In this document: piece by piece, positions 1 through 6,017 of the stretch
Layout: each line of letters opens with the position of its first letter
Position numbering within the stretch: the stretch's first letter is position 1
Assembly (NCBI GenBank): GCA_001804165.1
Contig: MHFL01000062.1
Coordinates: forward strand, 5,352 to 13,192
Direction: 5' to 3'
DNA from: Omnitrophica bacterium RIFCSPLOWO2_01_FULL_45_10
GTDB lineage: Bacteria; Omnitrophota; Gorgyraeia; 2-01-FULL-45-10
Length of the DNA stretch: 7,841 nucleotides
The notes under the pieces: model-generated
What the model saw: only the letters and a program-made list of their open reading frames with translations
What the model was told of the DNA's origin: nothing
Databases searched by the model: none
Position numbers and translations under genes: made by a program

Positions 1-419
1 ACGGCGCTTTCGATGCGGAAATATACATACATAGGTTGGATAGAGATTTTCTTACGGACCCGGAAAAAAATCTGTCAAAGGCGTTTATGTTCATAGTCCG
101 TTCACCTGAGGCGGCGAGATTGCTGGAGGACGGCGACAGGATCATTTTAGGCAATCTTCAACTCGAGGTTATACATACCCCCGGTCATACCCCCGGCTCT
201 ATATCGATAAAATTAAACGGCATTCTTTTTACAGGCGACGCCTTATTCAGGGGCGGGATCGGCCGGACAGATTTCTCTTACGGTGATGAGAAAACCCTGT
301 TGAAATCGATAACGGATAGATTGTTAGTCTTCGATGATGCGACCGTGATTTATCCCGGCCACGGCGATAGTTCGACCATAGGCGAGGAGAGAAGGTCAAA
401 TCCATTTCTTGTAGCGTAA
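1..419 (+). CDS. MBL-fold metallo-hydrolase, glyoxalase II-like (3' part, 5' end outside window)
   Basis: This is the C-terminal part of a metallo-beta-lactamase-fold hydrolase; the open frame runs in from the left edge (first complete codon at position 3), so 138 residues are visible. A TTG at 36 is in frame but is not a convincing start, because the reading frame and the fold continue upstream of it. Visible metal-site motifs are HTPGHTPGS (ligand His at 186-188), TGDALFRGGIGRTDF (bridging Asp at 237-239) and YPGHG (His at 360-362), followed by the STIGEER..NPFL ending typical of YcbL/glyoxalase II-like proteins. The HxHxDH motif should lie outside the window. Family members hydrolyse thioesters such as S-lactoylglutathione or related small molecules in the cytoplasm; the true substrate cannot be read here. 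It lies 44 nt upstream of xerD on the same strand, probably co-transcribed. Confidence 0.9.
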   Translation, partial: GAFDAEIYIHRLDRDFLTDPEKNLSKAFMFIVRSPEAARLLEDGDRIILGNLQLEVIHTPGHTPGSISIKLNGILFTGDALFRGGIGRTDFSYGDEKTLLKSITDRLLVFDDATVIYPGHGDSSTIGEERRSNPFLVA

Positions 420-463
420 AGTCGTTAGGATAAAATTTTTATTCAACGAAGCATGGGAATATA

Positions 464-1351
464 ATGAAAGAATTGCTGGATGAGTTTTTGAATTACCTTT
501 CTGCTGAGCGTGGGTTGGCCGCGAACACGATCGCCGCTTATCGGACAGACATCTCTCACTTCTTTTTGCACCTTGAGGCGAAGGGCATAAAAGATTTAGA
601 AAATGTAGAAAAGCAGGACATAAGAAATTATCTTTTAACCTTAAAGGATAAAGGCATCTCATCCAACTCCATATCGAGAGCCCTCGTGGCGATTAAGATG
701 TTCTATAAATTCCTGGTGCAGGAGAATTTCACGAAAGACGATGTCGCGGGCGTCCTCGAGGCCCCTAAACTCATGCGGCCGATCCCGAACGTTCTGGCAT
801 TAGGCGAGGTTGACAAACTTTTGAAGATGCCTGACGTAAGAGATTGGAAAGGGATGAGGGATAAAGCGGCCCTGGAGCTCATGTACGCTACGGGAATGAG
901 GGTCTCTGAGATGGTCGAATTGAATTTGGCGGGCTTAAATCTTGACATAGGATTTATAAAGTGTAAGGGCAAGGGCTCAAAGGAGAGGATTGTGCCCATA
1001 ACTAGGAAGGCGAGAGAATGCATAACGAGATATATGGATAAAGCGCGTCCACGATTTTTAAAGAATAGAGTAGATAGTCATCTTTTCCTATCGCGGCTCG
1101 GGAAAAAGGTCTCCCGCCAGTCGTTTTGGAAGATGGTAAAAAAATACACGAGGGCAGCGCGCATAAAAAAAGAAATAACCCCGCACACGCTGCGGCACAG
1201 TTTTGCCACGCATCTTTTGGAGCGAGGAGCGGATTTGAGAGCGGTTCAGGAGATGCTGGGTCATTCTGATATCTCGACGACACAGATCTATACGCATATA
1301 AATAAGGAAAGGTTAAAATCGATTCATAGGCAGTTTCACCCAAGGGCTTAA
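464..1351 (+). CDS. xerD: Tyrosine recombinase XerD
   Basis: A 295-residue tyrosine recombinase, close to the 298 residues of E. coli XerC and XerD. The N-terminal SAM-like core-binding domain spans about residues 1-90 and the catalytic domain about 105-290. The full catalytic set is visible: Arg146 (ATGMRVSE), Lys170 (CKGKGSKER), His241 and Arg244 ([12 protein letters not shown]), His267 ([11 protein letters not shown]) and nucleophile Tyr276 (IYTH). The C-terminus HPRA is like XerD. Family role: with XerC it resolves chromosome dimers at dif during division. I favour XerD over XerC from the C-terminal end and motif style, but a single-recombinase system is possible. The ATG at 464 has a modest GGGA (455-458) upstream; no alternative start fits better. 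The stop lies 4 nt before the next gene, so translation of the two is probably coupled. No phage or integron context is visible, which supports the housekeeping role. Confidence 0.92.
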   Translation: MKELLDEFLNYLSAERGLAANTIAAYRTDISHFFLHLEAKGIKDLENVEKQDIRNYLLTLKDKGISSNSISRALVAIKMFYKFLVQENFTKDDVAGVLEAPKLMRPIPNVLALGEVDKLLKMPDVRDWKGMRDKAALELMYATGMRVSEMVELNLAGLNLDIGFIKCKGKGSKERIVPITRKARECITRYMDKARPRFLKNRVDSHLFLSRLGKKVSRQSFWKMVKKYTRAARIKKEITPHTLRHSFATHLLERGADLRAVQEMLGHSDISTTQIYTHINKERLKSIHRQFHPRA

Positions 1352-1355
1352 AGCC

Positions 1356-2489
1356 ATGATGACGCGGAGAGAATTTTTAAAGAGGATGGGCGTTACGTGT
1401 TTTGGGTTGGGATTATCCTCATCCATTATCGATCTTTTGTCAAAGTCAGAGGCGCGCGCCGCGAAGAACGAAAAAGCATTTCTCCACGAGGCGCTTTTCT
1501 ATAAGAAAATAGATAAGACCACCGTTCAGTGCGAACTTTGTCATAGGGGGTGTACGCTATCCGACGGATACAGGAGTTTTTGCAGGGCGCGGGAACCCAA
1601 AGAGGGTAAATTATATTCTTTGGTTTATGGTCAAAGTTGCGCTGTGCACATCGACCCGATAGAGAAGAAGCCGCTATATCATTTTCTTCCCGGAACTCCT
1701 GTATTCTCAATCGCGACCGCGGGATGTAATTTCAGATGCAAATATTGTCAAAACTGGCAGATATCCCAGTCGCCTCCGGAAGAGACAGAGAATATTCGCC
1801 TATCCCCTCAGAATCTAATTGATCAGACGGCAAAGTCTAATTGCCCTACTATCGCTTATACTTATACAGAGCCCTCCATATTTTACGAATACATGCTCGA
1901 TACCGCGAAGGCCGCGAAGACCGCGGGTATCAGAAATATATACCATTCAAACGGCTCCCTTAATCCTAAGCCCGTTGAAGAATTATCTTATTATCTTGAT
2001 GCCGCGAATATTGACTTAAAGGGGTTTACTCAGGACTTTTACACGGAAGTCTGCGCCGGTTATCTCGATACCGTATTGAATACGCTCAAGACTTTAAAGA
2101 GAAATAAGGTATGGGTCGAAATAACCAATCTCGTCATTCCTACGCTGAACGACGATATGAAAAAGATTCAAGAGATGAGCGCGTGGATTAAAGATAATCT
2201 GGGAGAGGATACGCCGCTTCATTTTTCTCGGTTCTGGCCACAATATAAACTCACGAACCTCAGCCCCACTTCTGTTGAGACATTGGAGAACGCGAAAAGA
2301 ACGGCCGAAGAGGCGGGCCTGAAATACGTTTATGTAGGGAATGTCCCCGGACACCCTTCCGAAGACACTTATTGCGCCAATTGTAAGGAGCCGCTGATTA
2401 AAAGATCGGGCTATATAGTATTGGGTAATAACGTAGCGGGCGGCAAGTGTAAATTTTGCGGCGCCTTAATTTCCGGAGTCTGGAGTTAA
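1356..2489 (+). CDS. amrS: AmmeMemoRadiSam system radical SAM enzyme with Tat leader
   Basis: A 377-residue radical SAM protein of the AmrS family (related to pyruvate formate-lyase activase; biochemical role unproven). The [4Fe-4S] cysteines are C124, C128 and C131 in AGCNFRCKYCQNWQISQ. Four cysteines precede it (C59, C62, C66, C76) and two CxxC pairs close the protein (C340/C343 and C365/C368), which look like a zinc or rubredoxin-type site. The N-terminus carries a classic twin-arginine motif, TRREFLK at residues 3-9, a hydrophobic stretch (11-28) and a possible signal peptidase site after ARA (33-35), so the protein may be exported by Tat. That is odd for an enzyme needing S-adenosylmethionine and reductant. 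ATG codons at 1356 and 1359 are both possible; AAGGG at 1342-1346, inside the end of xerD, is a suitable ribosome site. The partner AMMECR1 and Memo domains are not encoded in this window. Confidence 0.88.
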   Translation: MMTRREFLKRMGVTCFGLGLSSSIIDLLSKSEARAAKNEKAFLHEALFYKKIDKTTVQCELCHRGCTLSDGYRSFCRAREPKEGKLYSLVYGQSCAVHIDPIEKKPLYHFLPGTPVFSIATAGCNFRCKYCQNWQISQSPPEETENIRLSPQNLIDQTAKSNCPTIAYTYTEPSIFYEYMLDTAKAAKTAGIRNIYHSNGSLNPKPVEELSYYLDAANIDLKGFTQDFYTEVCAGYLDTVLNTLKTLKRNKVWVEITNLVIPTLNDDMKKIQEMSAWIKDNLGEDTPLHFSRFWPQYKLTNLSPTSVETLENAKRTAEEAGLKYVYVGNVPGHPSEDTYCANCKEPLIKRSGYIVLGNNVAGGKCKFCGALISGVWS

Positions 2490-2506
2490 TTCTTGTAACA
2501 GCTCGG

Positions 2507-2534
2507 CTAACAGAAATAAGTTAACAGGAATAAG
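2507..2534. repeat. Imperfect 14-nt tandem repeat after amrS
   Basis: Two adjacent copies, CTAACAGAAATAAG (2507-2520) and TTAACAGGAATAAG (2521-2534), differ at two positions. They lie between the amrS stop and the palindrome at 2533. Probably a small slippage duplication in non-coding DNA; no function is evident. Confidence 0.55.
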
Positions 2535-2560
2535 TAGCGCAGGCTTAAGCCTGCGCTACT
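2533..2560. terminator. Perfect 28-bp palindrome, likely terminator between convergent genes
   Basis: The arms AGTAGCGCAGGC (2533-2544) and GCCTGCGCTACT (2549-2560) are perfectly complementary: a 12-bp GC-rich stem with a TTAA loop. It sits 43 nt after the amrS stop and 28 nt beyond the stop of the minus-strand gene, the usual place for a bidirectional terminator. The T-tract is weak in both directions (ATTTTG on the plus side, 4 nt beyond the stem), so intrinsic termination is plausible but not certain. The core CGCAGGCTTAAGCCTGCG also resembles dispersed REP-like palindromes, so it may be a genome-wide repeat doing terminator duty. Confidence 0.6.
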
Positions 2561-2571
2561 ACTATTTTGTA

Positions 2572-2626
2572 TATAAGCATTAAACTGATTACTTACTCGA
2601 TGCTATAAGAATTAAACTGATTACTT
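2572..2626. repeat. 32-nt-period direct repeat spanning the 3' end of the 759-residue gene
   Basis: TATAAGnATTAAACTGATTACTT occurs at 2572-2594 and 2604-2626, identical at 22 of 23 positions. The inner copy encodes part of the C-terminus (KVISL, minus strand); the outer copy carries the TAA stop (2589-2591) in a different frame. This looks like a recent tandem duplication that set the present stop codon. Confidence 0.75.
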
Positions 2627-4868
2627 TGAGGCCGCCCAATAAAAGGCACGTATTCAATATACCTATCACAGGAACCAGCGCTATTGAGGTCAATATGCTG
2701 GCCATGCATGCGCCAGCGAGGTCCAATGAATAAATCAACCCGCCAGTTTCAGAATAATTAATTGTCTTTAGATATATCTTGTTTGCTACAGGAAATTCAG
2801 AGCCCACAAGAAATCCCGAACCTGCCGATAAAATGAAAAAGAGAAATGAGAAGCCGAGGGAGTGGGCGCCGTTCAAAAGAAAAAGTGCTGACCAGACGAA
2901 AATAGAGAATACTATTATAGCGCATTCAATCCTTAAAATGGCGCGCGCGTCATCCGTCATCTTCTTCAATCGTCGATTCATTAGCCATCCCCCAAGGGTC
3001 AATCCACTCATGAAGGCGGCAGTCAGCAGAGCATAGTGGTGAAAGACGAAGCCGTAAAACGCCTGATACGCGTAAATGAGAATGAGATTGAAACTCATCC
3101 CTGAAAAACCTGTCGTCAAAATGGCCAAGCCAACCACGTGCCTTTTCAATTTAGGAAATAATCTTTTAAGGGCCAATAGCGTCCCGCCGATGATTGCCAG
3201 ACAAAAAAGGAGATTTTTAAAATCCAATTTATCCAGCACCGCGAATAAGGCGCGTAAGTTTTTGGAAAAGAGCTCATTCCAATAAAAAATGCTGTAGAAT
3301 GTGCCGGAGGGTAGAAGGTTATAATTTTTTCTTATTCTTGTATAGTCACGCATGGAATCTTTAAACCAGGTTGCCCAGCGAGGGTTCAGGCGATATTCGA
3401 GATAGGGTTTATTCAACACGTTTGTCTCTACGCCGGACTTTTCAAGACGATTTAACAGGTCAGCTTGAGATAGATTACGGGCTTCGCGCGAGGCAAGATA
3501 TAGGTTGTAATCGCCAGGTATTATATTTACATAAAATACGTCATCAAGCGTGTTTAATATCGTCCCATTCACGTTTCGCATCTCGGGGCTTATGTAACTC
3601 AAGGAACCGGGCATGCGGAAGGCGAAGAGCCCGTCTTCATCCAGGACCGATTTGACGCTCCGGAAGAATTCTCTTGTATAGAAACGGTTCAATCCTAACG
3701 TCGAGGGTATCGGGACATTCATTATTACGACATCATATTTTGACATCGTAAGGAGCAGGTATCTCGGCCCGTCAATATATTTTATTTCAAGACGCTTATC
3801 GCTTAGTTCGCTTTTTGTCAACTCGGTAGGGAAATTTTTGATGAGGCCGATGAGCGCGGGGTCGAGTTCACAGTAAGTGATGGCGGTAATAGGATATTTG
3901 AGGAGTTCATTTATGACACCGCCCGGGCCGCCGCTTAATAGAAGCACTTTTTTAGGATTGGCATGGCTGAGCATGGCGAAATGGACGAGTTCTTCCGTCG
4001 AAGTTATATCCGGAGTCGGCGTGGTTACGACAGGCAAGCCGTCGGCATAGAAGGTATACTGATTCGCTGATTCCGTAACAGCCAGGTTGCCGTATATGGA
4101 ATTTCGATAACTCAATACCTTTTGTCCCCGCCACTGTTTATTTATGGATACCTTCTGCATTTTCGACGAGAGGCCGAAAGAGGCGAAGACGAATAGAATA
4201 ATGAGGATATTTATAATGCTAAATGCTGTCTTTCTTAATATACCCGGGGCCCGGGGCCTTACGCCTTGATTGACCCCGTTTTCAGGTAAAGTTAAAAGGA
4301 GAGACGCGGATATTAGATTTAACAGGCCGATAATGAACGATATAGAAAACGAATTGAAACGAGTTATCAATAGGTATGTAAATATCGGGCCCGCAAGTAT
4401 GAAGCCTATCGCCTCCAGGATATAAACCCTGCCGGCGGATTCCAGTGGCCGATTTGATGCGTCGCGCATCATGCGGCAGCCGAATGGAAACTGGGCTCCG
4501 TCCAAAAGGCTCAGGGGCGCCGCTATAAAGAGAGAGCCAAAGATTATAGGAATGATGCCGGCGCCTTCGCCTGTAGTCAATCCAAACGCGCCCTTGACCG
4601 TGCGAATCAAAAAGATGCTGAGCGGCAGATACAACGAAATGCCGGCCTGCAATACTGCATAAGTGAGATGGCCGCGCTTCACCTTCAGAGCCGGGCGGCT
4701 GGATAAAACGCTTCCTATTGCTTCTAGTATTATCCAATTGGCGAGTATTAAACCGATGGTCAGTTCATTTCCATTAAAGACTATCAGGAATTCCCGGATG
4801 AGTTGGGATTGGACTATTAAAGAGGTGAAGCCCATGAGTATCAAAGCGAAATACAGTCTTTTAGCCAT
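2589..4868 (-). CDS. Membrane protein with spermidine-synthase-like domain between two transporter-like halves
   Basis: A 759-residue protein of the 'fused MFS/spermidine synthase' type. Residues about 1-235 form several membrane segments, 236-470 a soluble Rossmann methyltransferase/spermidine-synthase-like domain, 540-759 further membrane segments. The membrane halves look duplicated: GAQFP (124-128) followed by VYILEAIGF matches GSEFP (689-693) followed by LIYSLDLAG, and the GFTSLIVQ start of the first half resembles GFSGMSFN (587-594). In the soluble domain the nucleotide-binding loop is LLSGGPGG (310-317) and the acidic strand-end residue is E334 in YCELDP. The usual aminopropyltransferase DxxDP motif is replaced by NVPIP (384-388), so both catalytic aspartates are missing. 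I infer it is not an active spermidine synthase; a small-molecule sensor or another transferase is possible. ATG at 4868 is the natural start (MAKRLYFALILMGF); no strong ribosome site is seen. It is divergent from tatA and convergent with amrS. Confidence 0.85.
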   Translation of the reverse strand: MAKRLYFALILMGFTSLIVQSQLIREFLIVFNGNELTIGLILANWIILEAIGSVLSSRPALKVKRGHLTYAVLQAGISLYLPLSIFLIRTVKGAFGLTTGEGAGIIPIIFGSLFIAAPLSLLDGAQFPFGCRMMRDASNRPLESAGRVYILEAIGFILAGPIFTYLLITRFNSFSISFIIGLLNLISASLLLTLPENGVNQGVRPRAPGILRKTAFSIINILIILFVFASFGLSSKMQKVSINKQWRGQKVLSYRNSIYGNLAVTESANQYTFYADGLPVVTTPTPDITSTEELVHFAMLSHANPKKVLLLSGGPGGVINELLKYPITAITYCELDPALIGLIKNFPTELTKSELSDKRLEIKYIDGPRYLLLTMSKYDVVIMNVPIPSTLGLNRFYTREFFRSVKSVLDEDGLFAFRMPGSLSYISPEMRNVNGTILNTLDDVFYVNIIPGDYNLYLASREARNLSQADLLNRLEKSGVETNVLNKPYLEYRLNPRWATWFKDSMRDYTRIRKNYNLLPSGTFYSIFYWNELFSKNLRALFAVLDKLDFKNLLFCLAIIGGTLLALKRLFPKLKRHVVGLAILTTGFSGMSFNLILIYAYQAFYGFVFHHYALLTAAFMSGLTLGGWLMNRRLKKMTDDARAILRIECAIIVFSIFVWSALFLLNGAHSLGFSFLFFILSAGSGFLVGSEFPVANKIYLKTINYSETGGLIYSLDLAGACMASILTSIALVPVIGILNTCLLLGGLKVISLILIASSK

Positions 4869-4955
4869 ACATTTATAATATTACCATATTAAAATCCAGA
4901 TATTAAACTTTATTTGTAGGCAGGAATATGGTAAAATTTATCCCGCTGATTGTTT

Positions 4956-5036
4956 AAGGTCCTTCGCTTCGCCTGAAGCCCTCCTATTCGTCGGGCTTCA
5001 TGGCTTGCTCAGGATCAAATTTACTTCGTAAATTTG
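4956..5036 (-). repeat. Palindromic element type ii, copy 1 (minus orientation), upstream of tatA
   Basis: On the minus strand this reads: AT-rich hairpin, then GATCCTGAG, a GC-richer middle containing CGACGAATAGGA, then CGAAGGACCTT. The other copy at 5379-5441 has the same order on the plus strand. Exact shared blocks are CTCAGGATCAAA (5008-5019 against 5398-5409 inverted) and AAGGTCCTTCG (4956-4966 against 5431-5441 inverted). On the plus strand GGTCCT (4958-4963) can pair with AGGATC (5011-5016) with one G-T wobble, giving an outer stem. Together with the rest of 4869-5047 it fills the gap between two divergent genes; I see no convincing promoter for either gene in it. Confidence 0.7.
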
Positions 5037-5041
5037 GAGGT
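5016..5041 (+). promoter_or_regulatory. Hairpin abutting the tatA ribosome binding site
   Basis: CAAATTTAC (5016-5024) and GTAAATTTG (5028-5036) form a perfect 9-bp stem with a TTC loop. The last stem base, G5036, is also the first base of the strong Shine-Dalgarno GGAGGT (5036-5041), which sits 6 nt before the ATG at 5048. The ribosome site decides this start over the TTG at 5000 and argues that the hairpin, if transcribed, could tune access to it. Confidence 0.6.
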
Positions 5042-5047
5042 AAATAT

Positions 5048-5239
5048 ATGCGGATATTTGGGATAGGGATACAGGAACTATTAATCATCCTTCTTATATG
5101 TCTTTTGGTTTTCGGGGCGGCGAAGCTGCCTGAAATCGGCAAGGCCCTGGGGAAGACGATAAAAGAATTCAAGAAGTCGATGAAAGATATAAACTCGAGC
5201 GACGACGAAGAAGAGAAGAAAGACGGAAAGCCAAAATAA
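5048..5239 (+). CDS. tatA: Twin-arginine translocase subunit TatA
   Basis: A 63-residue TatA/TatE-type protein, one end of the usual 60-90 range. Features in order: a short N-terminus with the polar QE pair (residues 9-10) typical of the GxQEL motif, one membrane helix (about 10-22), the FG hinge (22-23) followed by [11 protein letters not shown], then an amphipathic helix (about 26-47, [13 protein letters not shown]) and a charged acidic/lysine tail (50-63). TatA forms the pore that carries folded proteins with twin-arginine leaders across the inner membrane. The start at 5048 is set by GGAGGT at 5036-5041; an in-frame upstream extension from a TTG at 5000 would add residues foreign to the family and read through the hairpin. 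TatB and TatC are not in the window. The AmrS-type gene at 1356 encodes a candidate substrate. TatB is a less likely identity, given the short tail. Confidence 0.93.
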   Translation: MRIFGIGIQELLIILLICLLVFGAAKLPEIGKALGKTIKEFKKSMKDINSSDDEEEKKDGKPK

Positions 5240-5303
5240 GAGCGAAGGCCGAACAAGACTTGCCAAGTTGTATAAGGATGGGTCGCAGTGAGGCCGAAGC
5301 AAC

Positions 5304-5380
5304 GCGCCCGTAGCTCAACTGGATAGAGTGAGTGGCTTCGAACCACTAGGTCGCAGGTTCGACCCCTGCCGGGCGCGCCA
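5304..5380 (+). tRNA. tRNA-Arg (anticodon TCG)
   Basis: The acceptor stem GCGCCCG (5304-5310) pairs with CGGGCGC (5370-5376), followed by discriminator G and an encoded CCA. D stem GCTC/GAGT, anticodon stem AGTGG/CCACT around loop CTTCGAA with TCG at 5338-5340, and T arm GCAGG-TTCGACC-CCTGC are all intact. It reads CGA (and other CGN by wobble). It lies 64 nt after tatA. That gap holds the repeated AGGCCGAA octamer (near 5245 and 5291) and no clear promoter, so it may be transcribed with tatA. Confidence 0.97.
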
Positions 5381-5441
5381 AAATTTGCTTTGCAAATTTT
5401 GATCCTGAGGCTTCGACGAAAAGGAACAGCCGAAGGACCTT
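5379..5441 (+). repeat. Palindromic element type ii, copy 2 (plus orientation), between tRNA-Arg and tRNA-Leu
   Basis: It starts with a 10-bp stem (5379-5388 with 5392-5401, loop TTT) that includes the last two bases of the tRNA-Arg CCA, then GATCCTGAG (5401-5409), CGACGAAAAGGA (5414-5425) and CGAAGGACCTT (5431-5441). It is an inverted copy of 4956-5036, shorter by about 18 nt in the middle. A second small stem GAAAAGG/CCTTTTC (5418-5424 with 5438-5444) is possible. The first hairpin could also end or process the tRNA-Arg transcript. Confidence 0.7.
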
Positions 5442-5447
5442 TTCAAC

Positions 5448-5532
5448 GCGGACGTGGCGGAACTGGCAGACGCGCGCGGCTTAGGACCGCGTGGGGTAAC
5501 CCTTGAGAGTTCAACTCTCTCCGTCCGCACCA
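5448..5532 (+). tRNA. tRNA-Leu (anticodon TAG)
   Basis: An 85-nt type II tRNA with a long variable arm (TGGGGTAACCCTTG region). The acceptor GCGGACG (5448-5454) pairs with CGTCCGC (5522-5528), discriminator A, encoded CCA. Anticodon stem CGCGG/CCGCG encloses loop CTTAGGA with TAG at 5482-5484, reading CUA (and other CUN by wobble). The T arm GAGAG-TTCAACT-CTCTC is intact. Confidence 0.97.
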
Positions 5533-5535
5533 TTC

Positions 5536-5564
5536 TTGCAATCGCATTGATATTTTGTTATAAT
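5536..5564 (+). promoter_or_regulatory. Putative sigma-70 promoter for tRNA-Lys
   Basis: TTGCAA (5536-5541) is followed after exactly 17 nt by a perfect TATAAT (5559-5564), starting 4 nt after the end of tRNA-Leu. Transcription would begin near 5571 and give a leader of about 149 nt, containing the nested hairpins, before tRNA-Lys. No equally good promoter is seen before tRNA-Gly (only GATAAT at 5897-5902 with no -35). Confidence 0.55.
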
Positions 5565-5623
5565 AAAACTTTGATTTTATTGGCATAGAGATTCTCAACG
5601 CGTCTACGGTTCATTTATTGTTT

Positions 5624-5717
5624 TTCCGAAAGAACTCTTTTGAATTTAGATTTTTCTCTGCAAAAATCTAAATTCATTAATTCACTTTCGGAATGAAAAA
5701 TTGCACTGCAATTTTTC
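5624..5717 (+). repeat. Nested hairpin element type i, copy A, directly upstream of tRNA-Lys
   Basis: Outer stem TTCCGAAAG (5624-5632) with CTTTCGGAA (5685-5693), 9 bp. Inside it lies an inner hairpin with a 15-bp perfect stem (5641-5655 with 5662-5676, loop CTCTGC). A third hairpin follows, GAAAAATTGC (5695-5704) with GCAATTTTTC (5708-5717), loop ACT, ending 2 nt before tRNA-Lys. The single-stranded ACTCTTTTGA (5634-5643) is shared with copy B exactly 300 nt further on. Upstream, 5565-5623 shows no gene. Confidence 0.8.
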
Positions 5718-5719
5718 TA

Positions 5720-5795
5720 GCCCGCATAGCTCAATCGGCAGAGCAGGACACTCTTAATGTCAAGGTTCCAAGTTCGATTCTTGGTGCGGGCACCA
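5720..5795 (+). tRNA. tRNA-Lys (anticodon CTT)
   Basis: The acceptor GCCCGCA (5720-5726) pairs with TGCGGGC (5785-5791), discriminator A, encoded CCA. D stem GCTC/GAGC is intact. The anticodon arm GGACA/TGTCA encloses loop CTCTTAA with CTT at 5753-5755, reading AAG; the outermost pair of that stem (G5746-A5762) is a mismatch. The T arm CCAAG-TTCGATT-CTTGG is intact. The anticodon reads only AAG, so a TTT isoacceptor should exist elsewhere. Confidence 0.96.
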
Positions 5796-5800
5796 TACGC

Positions 5801-5826
5801 CCAAATTTTTACAAAGAAAAATTTGG
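5801..5826 (+). repeat. Hairpin after tRNA-Lys
   Basis: CCAAATTTTT (5801-5810) and AAAAATTTGG (5817-5826) form a perfect 10-bp stem around ACAAAG, 5 nt after the tRNA end. It is followed by GGTCCTGGGG...AGCGAA (about 5827-5845), which resembles the GATCCTGAG...CGAAGG tail of the type ii elements, so this may be a third, diverged copy. Confidence 0.6.
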
Positions 5827-5844
5827 GGTCCTGGGGTTAGCGAA

Positions 5845-5873
5845 ATCCTGATTTTGCTATGCAAAATCAGGAT
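5845..5873 (+). repeat. 13-bp-stem hairpin in the Lys-Gly spacer
   Basis: ATCCTGATTTTGC (5845-5857) pairs perfectly with GCAAAATCAGGAT (5861-5873), loop TAT. It is the tightest hairpin of the spacer. No T-tract follows (ACATAT), so it is not an obvious intrinsic terminator. Confidence 0.65.
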
Positions 5874-5923
5874 AACATATAGAATTTTACTTTGTCGATA
5901 ATGAGGTTGTTTTGATTTTGTTT

Positions 5924-6016
5924 TACCGAAAGGACTCTTTTGATGATTAAATTTTCAGAGAAAATTTAATCATCAATATTTCCATTTCGGTATGAAAATT
6001 TCAAGAGAAATTTTCA
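5924..6016 (+). repeat. Nested hairpin element type i, copy B, directly upstream of tRNA-Gly
   Basis: Outer stem TACCGAAA (5924-5931) with TTTCGGTA (5985-5992). Inner hairpin of 17 bp (5940-5956 with 5960-5976, loop AGA). Third hairpin TGAAAATTTC (5993-6002) with GAAATTTTCA (6007-6016), loop AAGA, ending 1 nt before tRNA-Gly. CCGAAAG-ACTCTTTTGA (5926-5943) matches copy A at 17 of 18 positions. In the outer stem copy A has T-A where copy B has A-T (5625/5692 against 5925/5991): a compensatory change that argues the pairing is maintained. Confidence 0.8.
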
Positions 6017-6017
6017 A

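Noticed and set aside
464..1351. Phage or integron integrase using the nearby tRNA genes as attachment sites
   Set aside because: The protein has XerD length and motifs, sits in a housekeeping operon, and no duplicated tRNA 3' end (att site) is seen in the window.
5240..5303. Terminator or promoter between tatA and tRNA-Arg (ACTTGCCAAGT stem; TATAAG at 5271-5276)
   Set aside because: The stem is only 4 bp without a bulge and TATAAG has no -35 box at the right distance.
4984..5346. Minus-strand open frame of 120 codons opposite tatA
   Set aside because: It runs across tatA, which has a strong ribosome site and clear family motifs, and into tRNA-Arg; no family resemblance.
5315..5533. Minus-strand open frame of 72 codons over the tRNA-Arg and tRNA-Leu genes
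   Set aside because: It is the antisense of two tRNAs; the RQGSNLRPSGSKPL-type peptide is a well-known false protein from antisense tRNA sequence.
5571..5719. T-box or amino-acid riboswitch in the leader before tRNA-Lys
   Set aside because: No T-box consensus (TGGnACCGCG) and no synthetase or biosynthesis gene downstream; the element precedes a tRNA gene instead.
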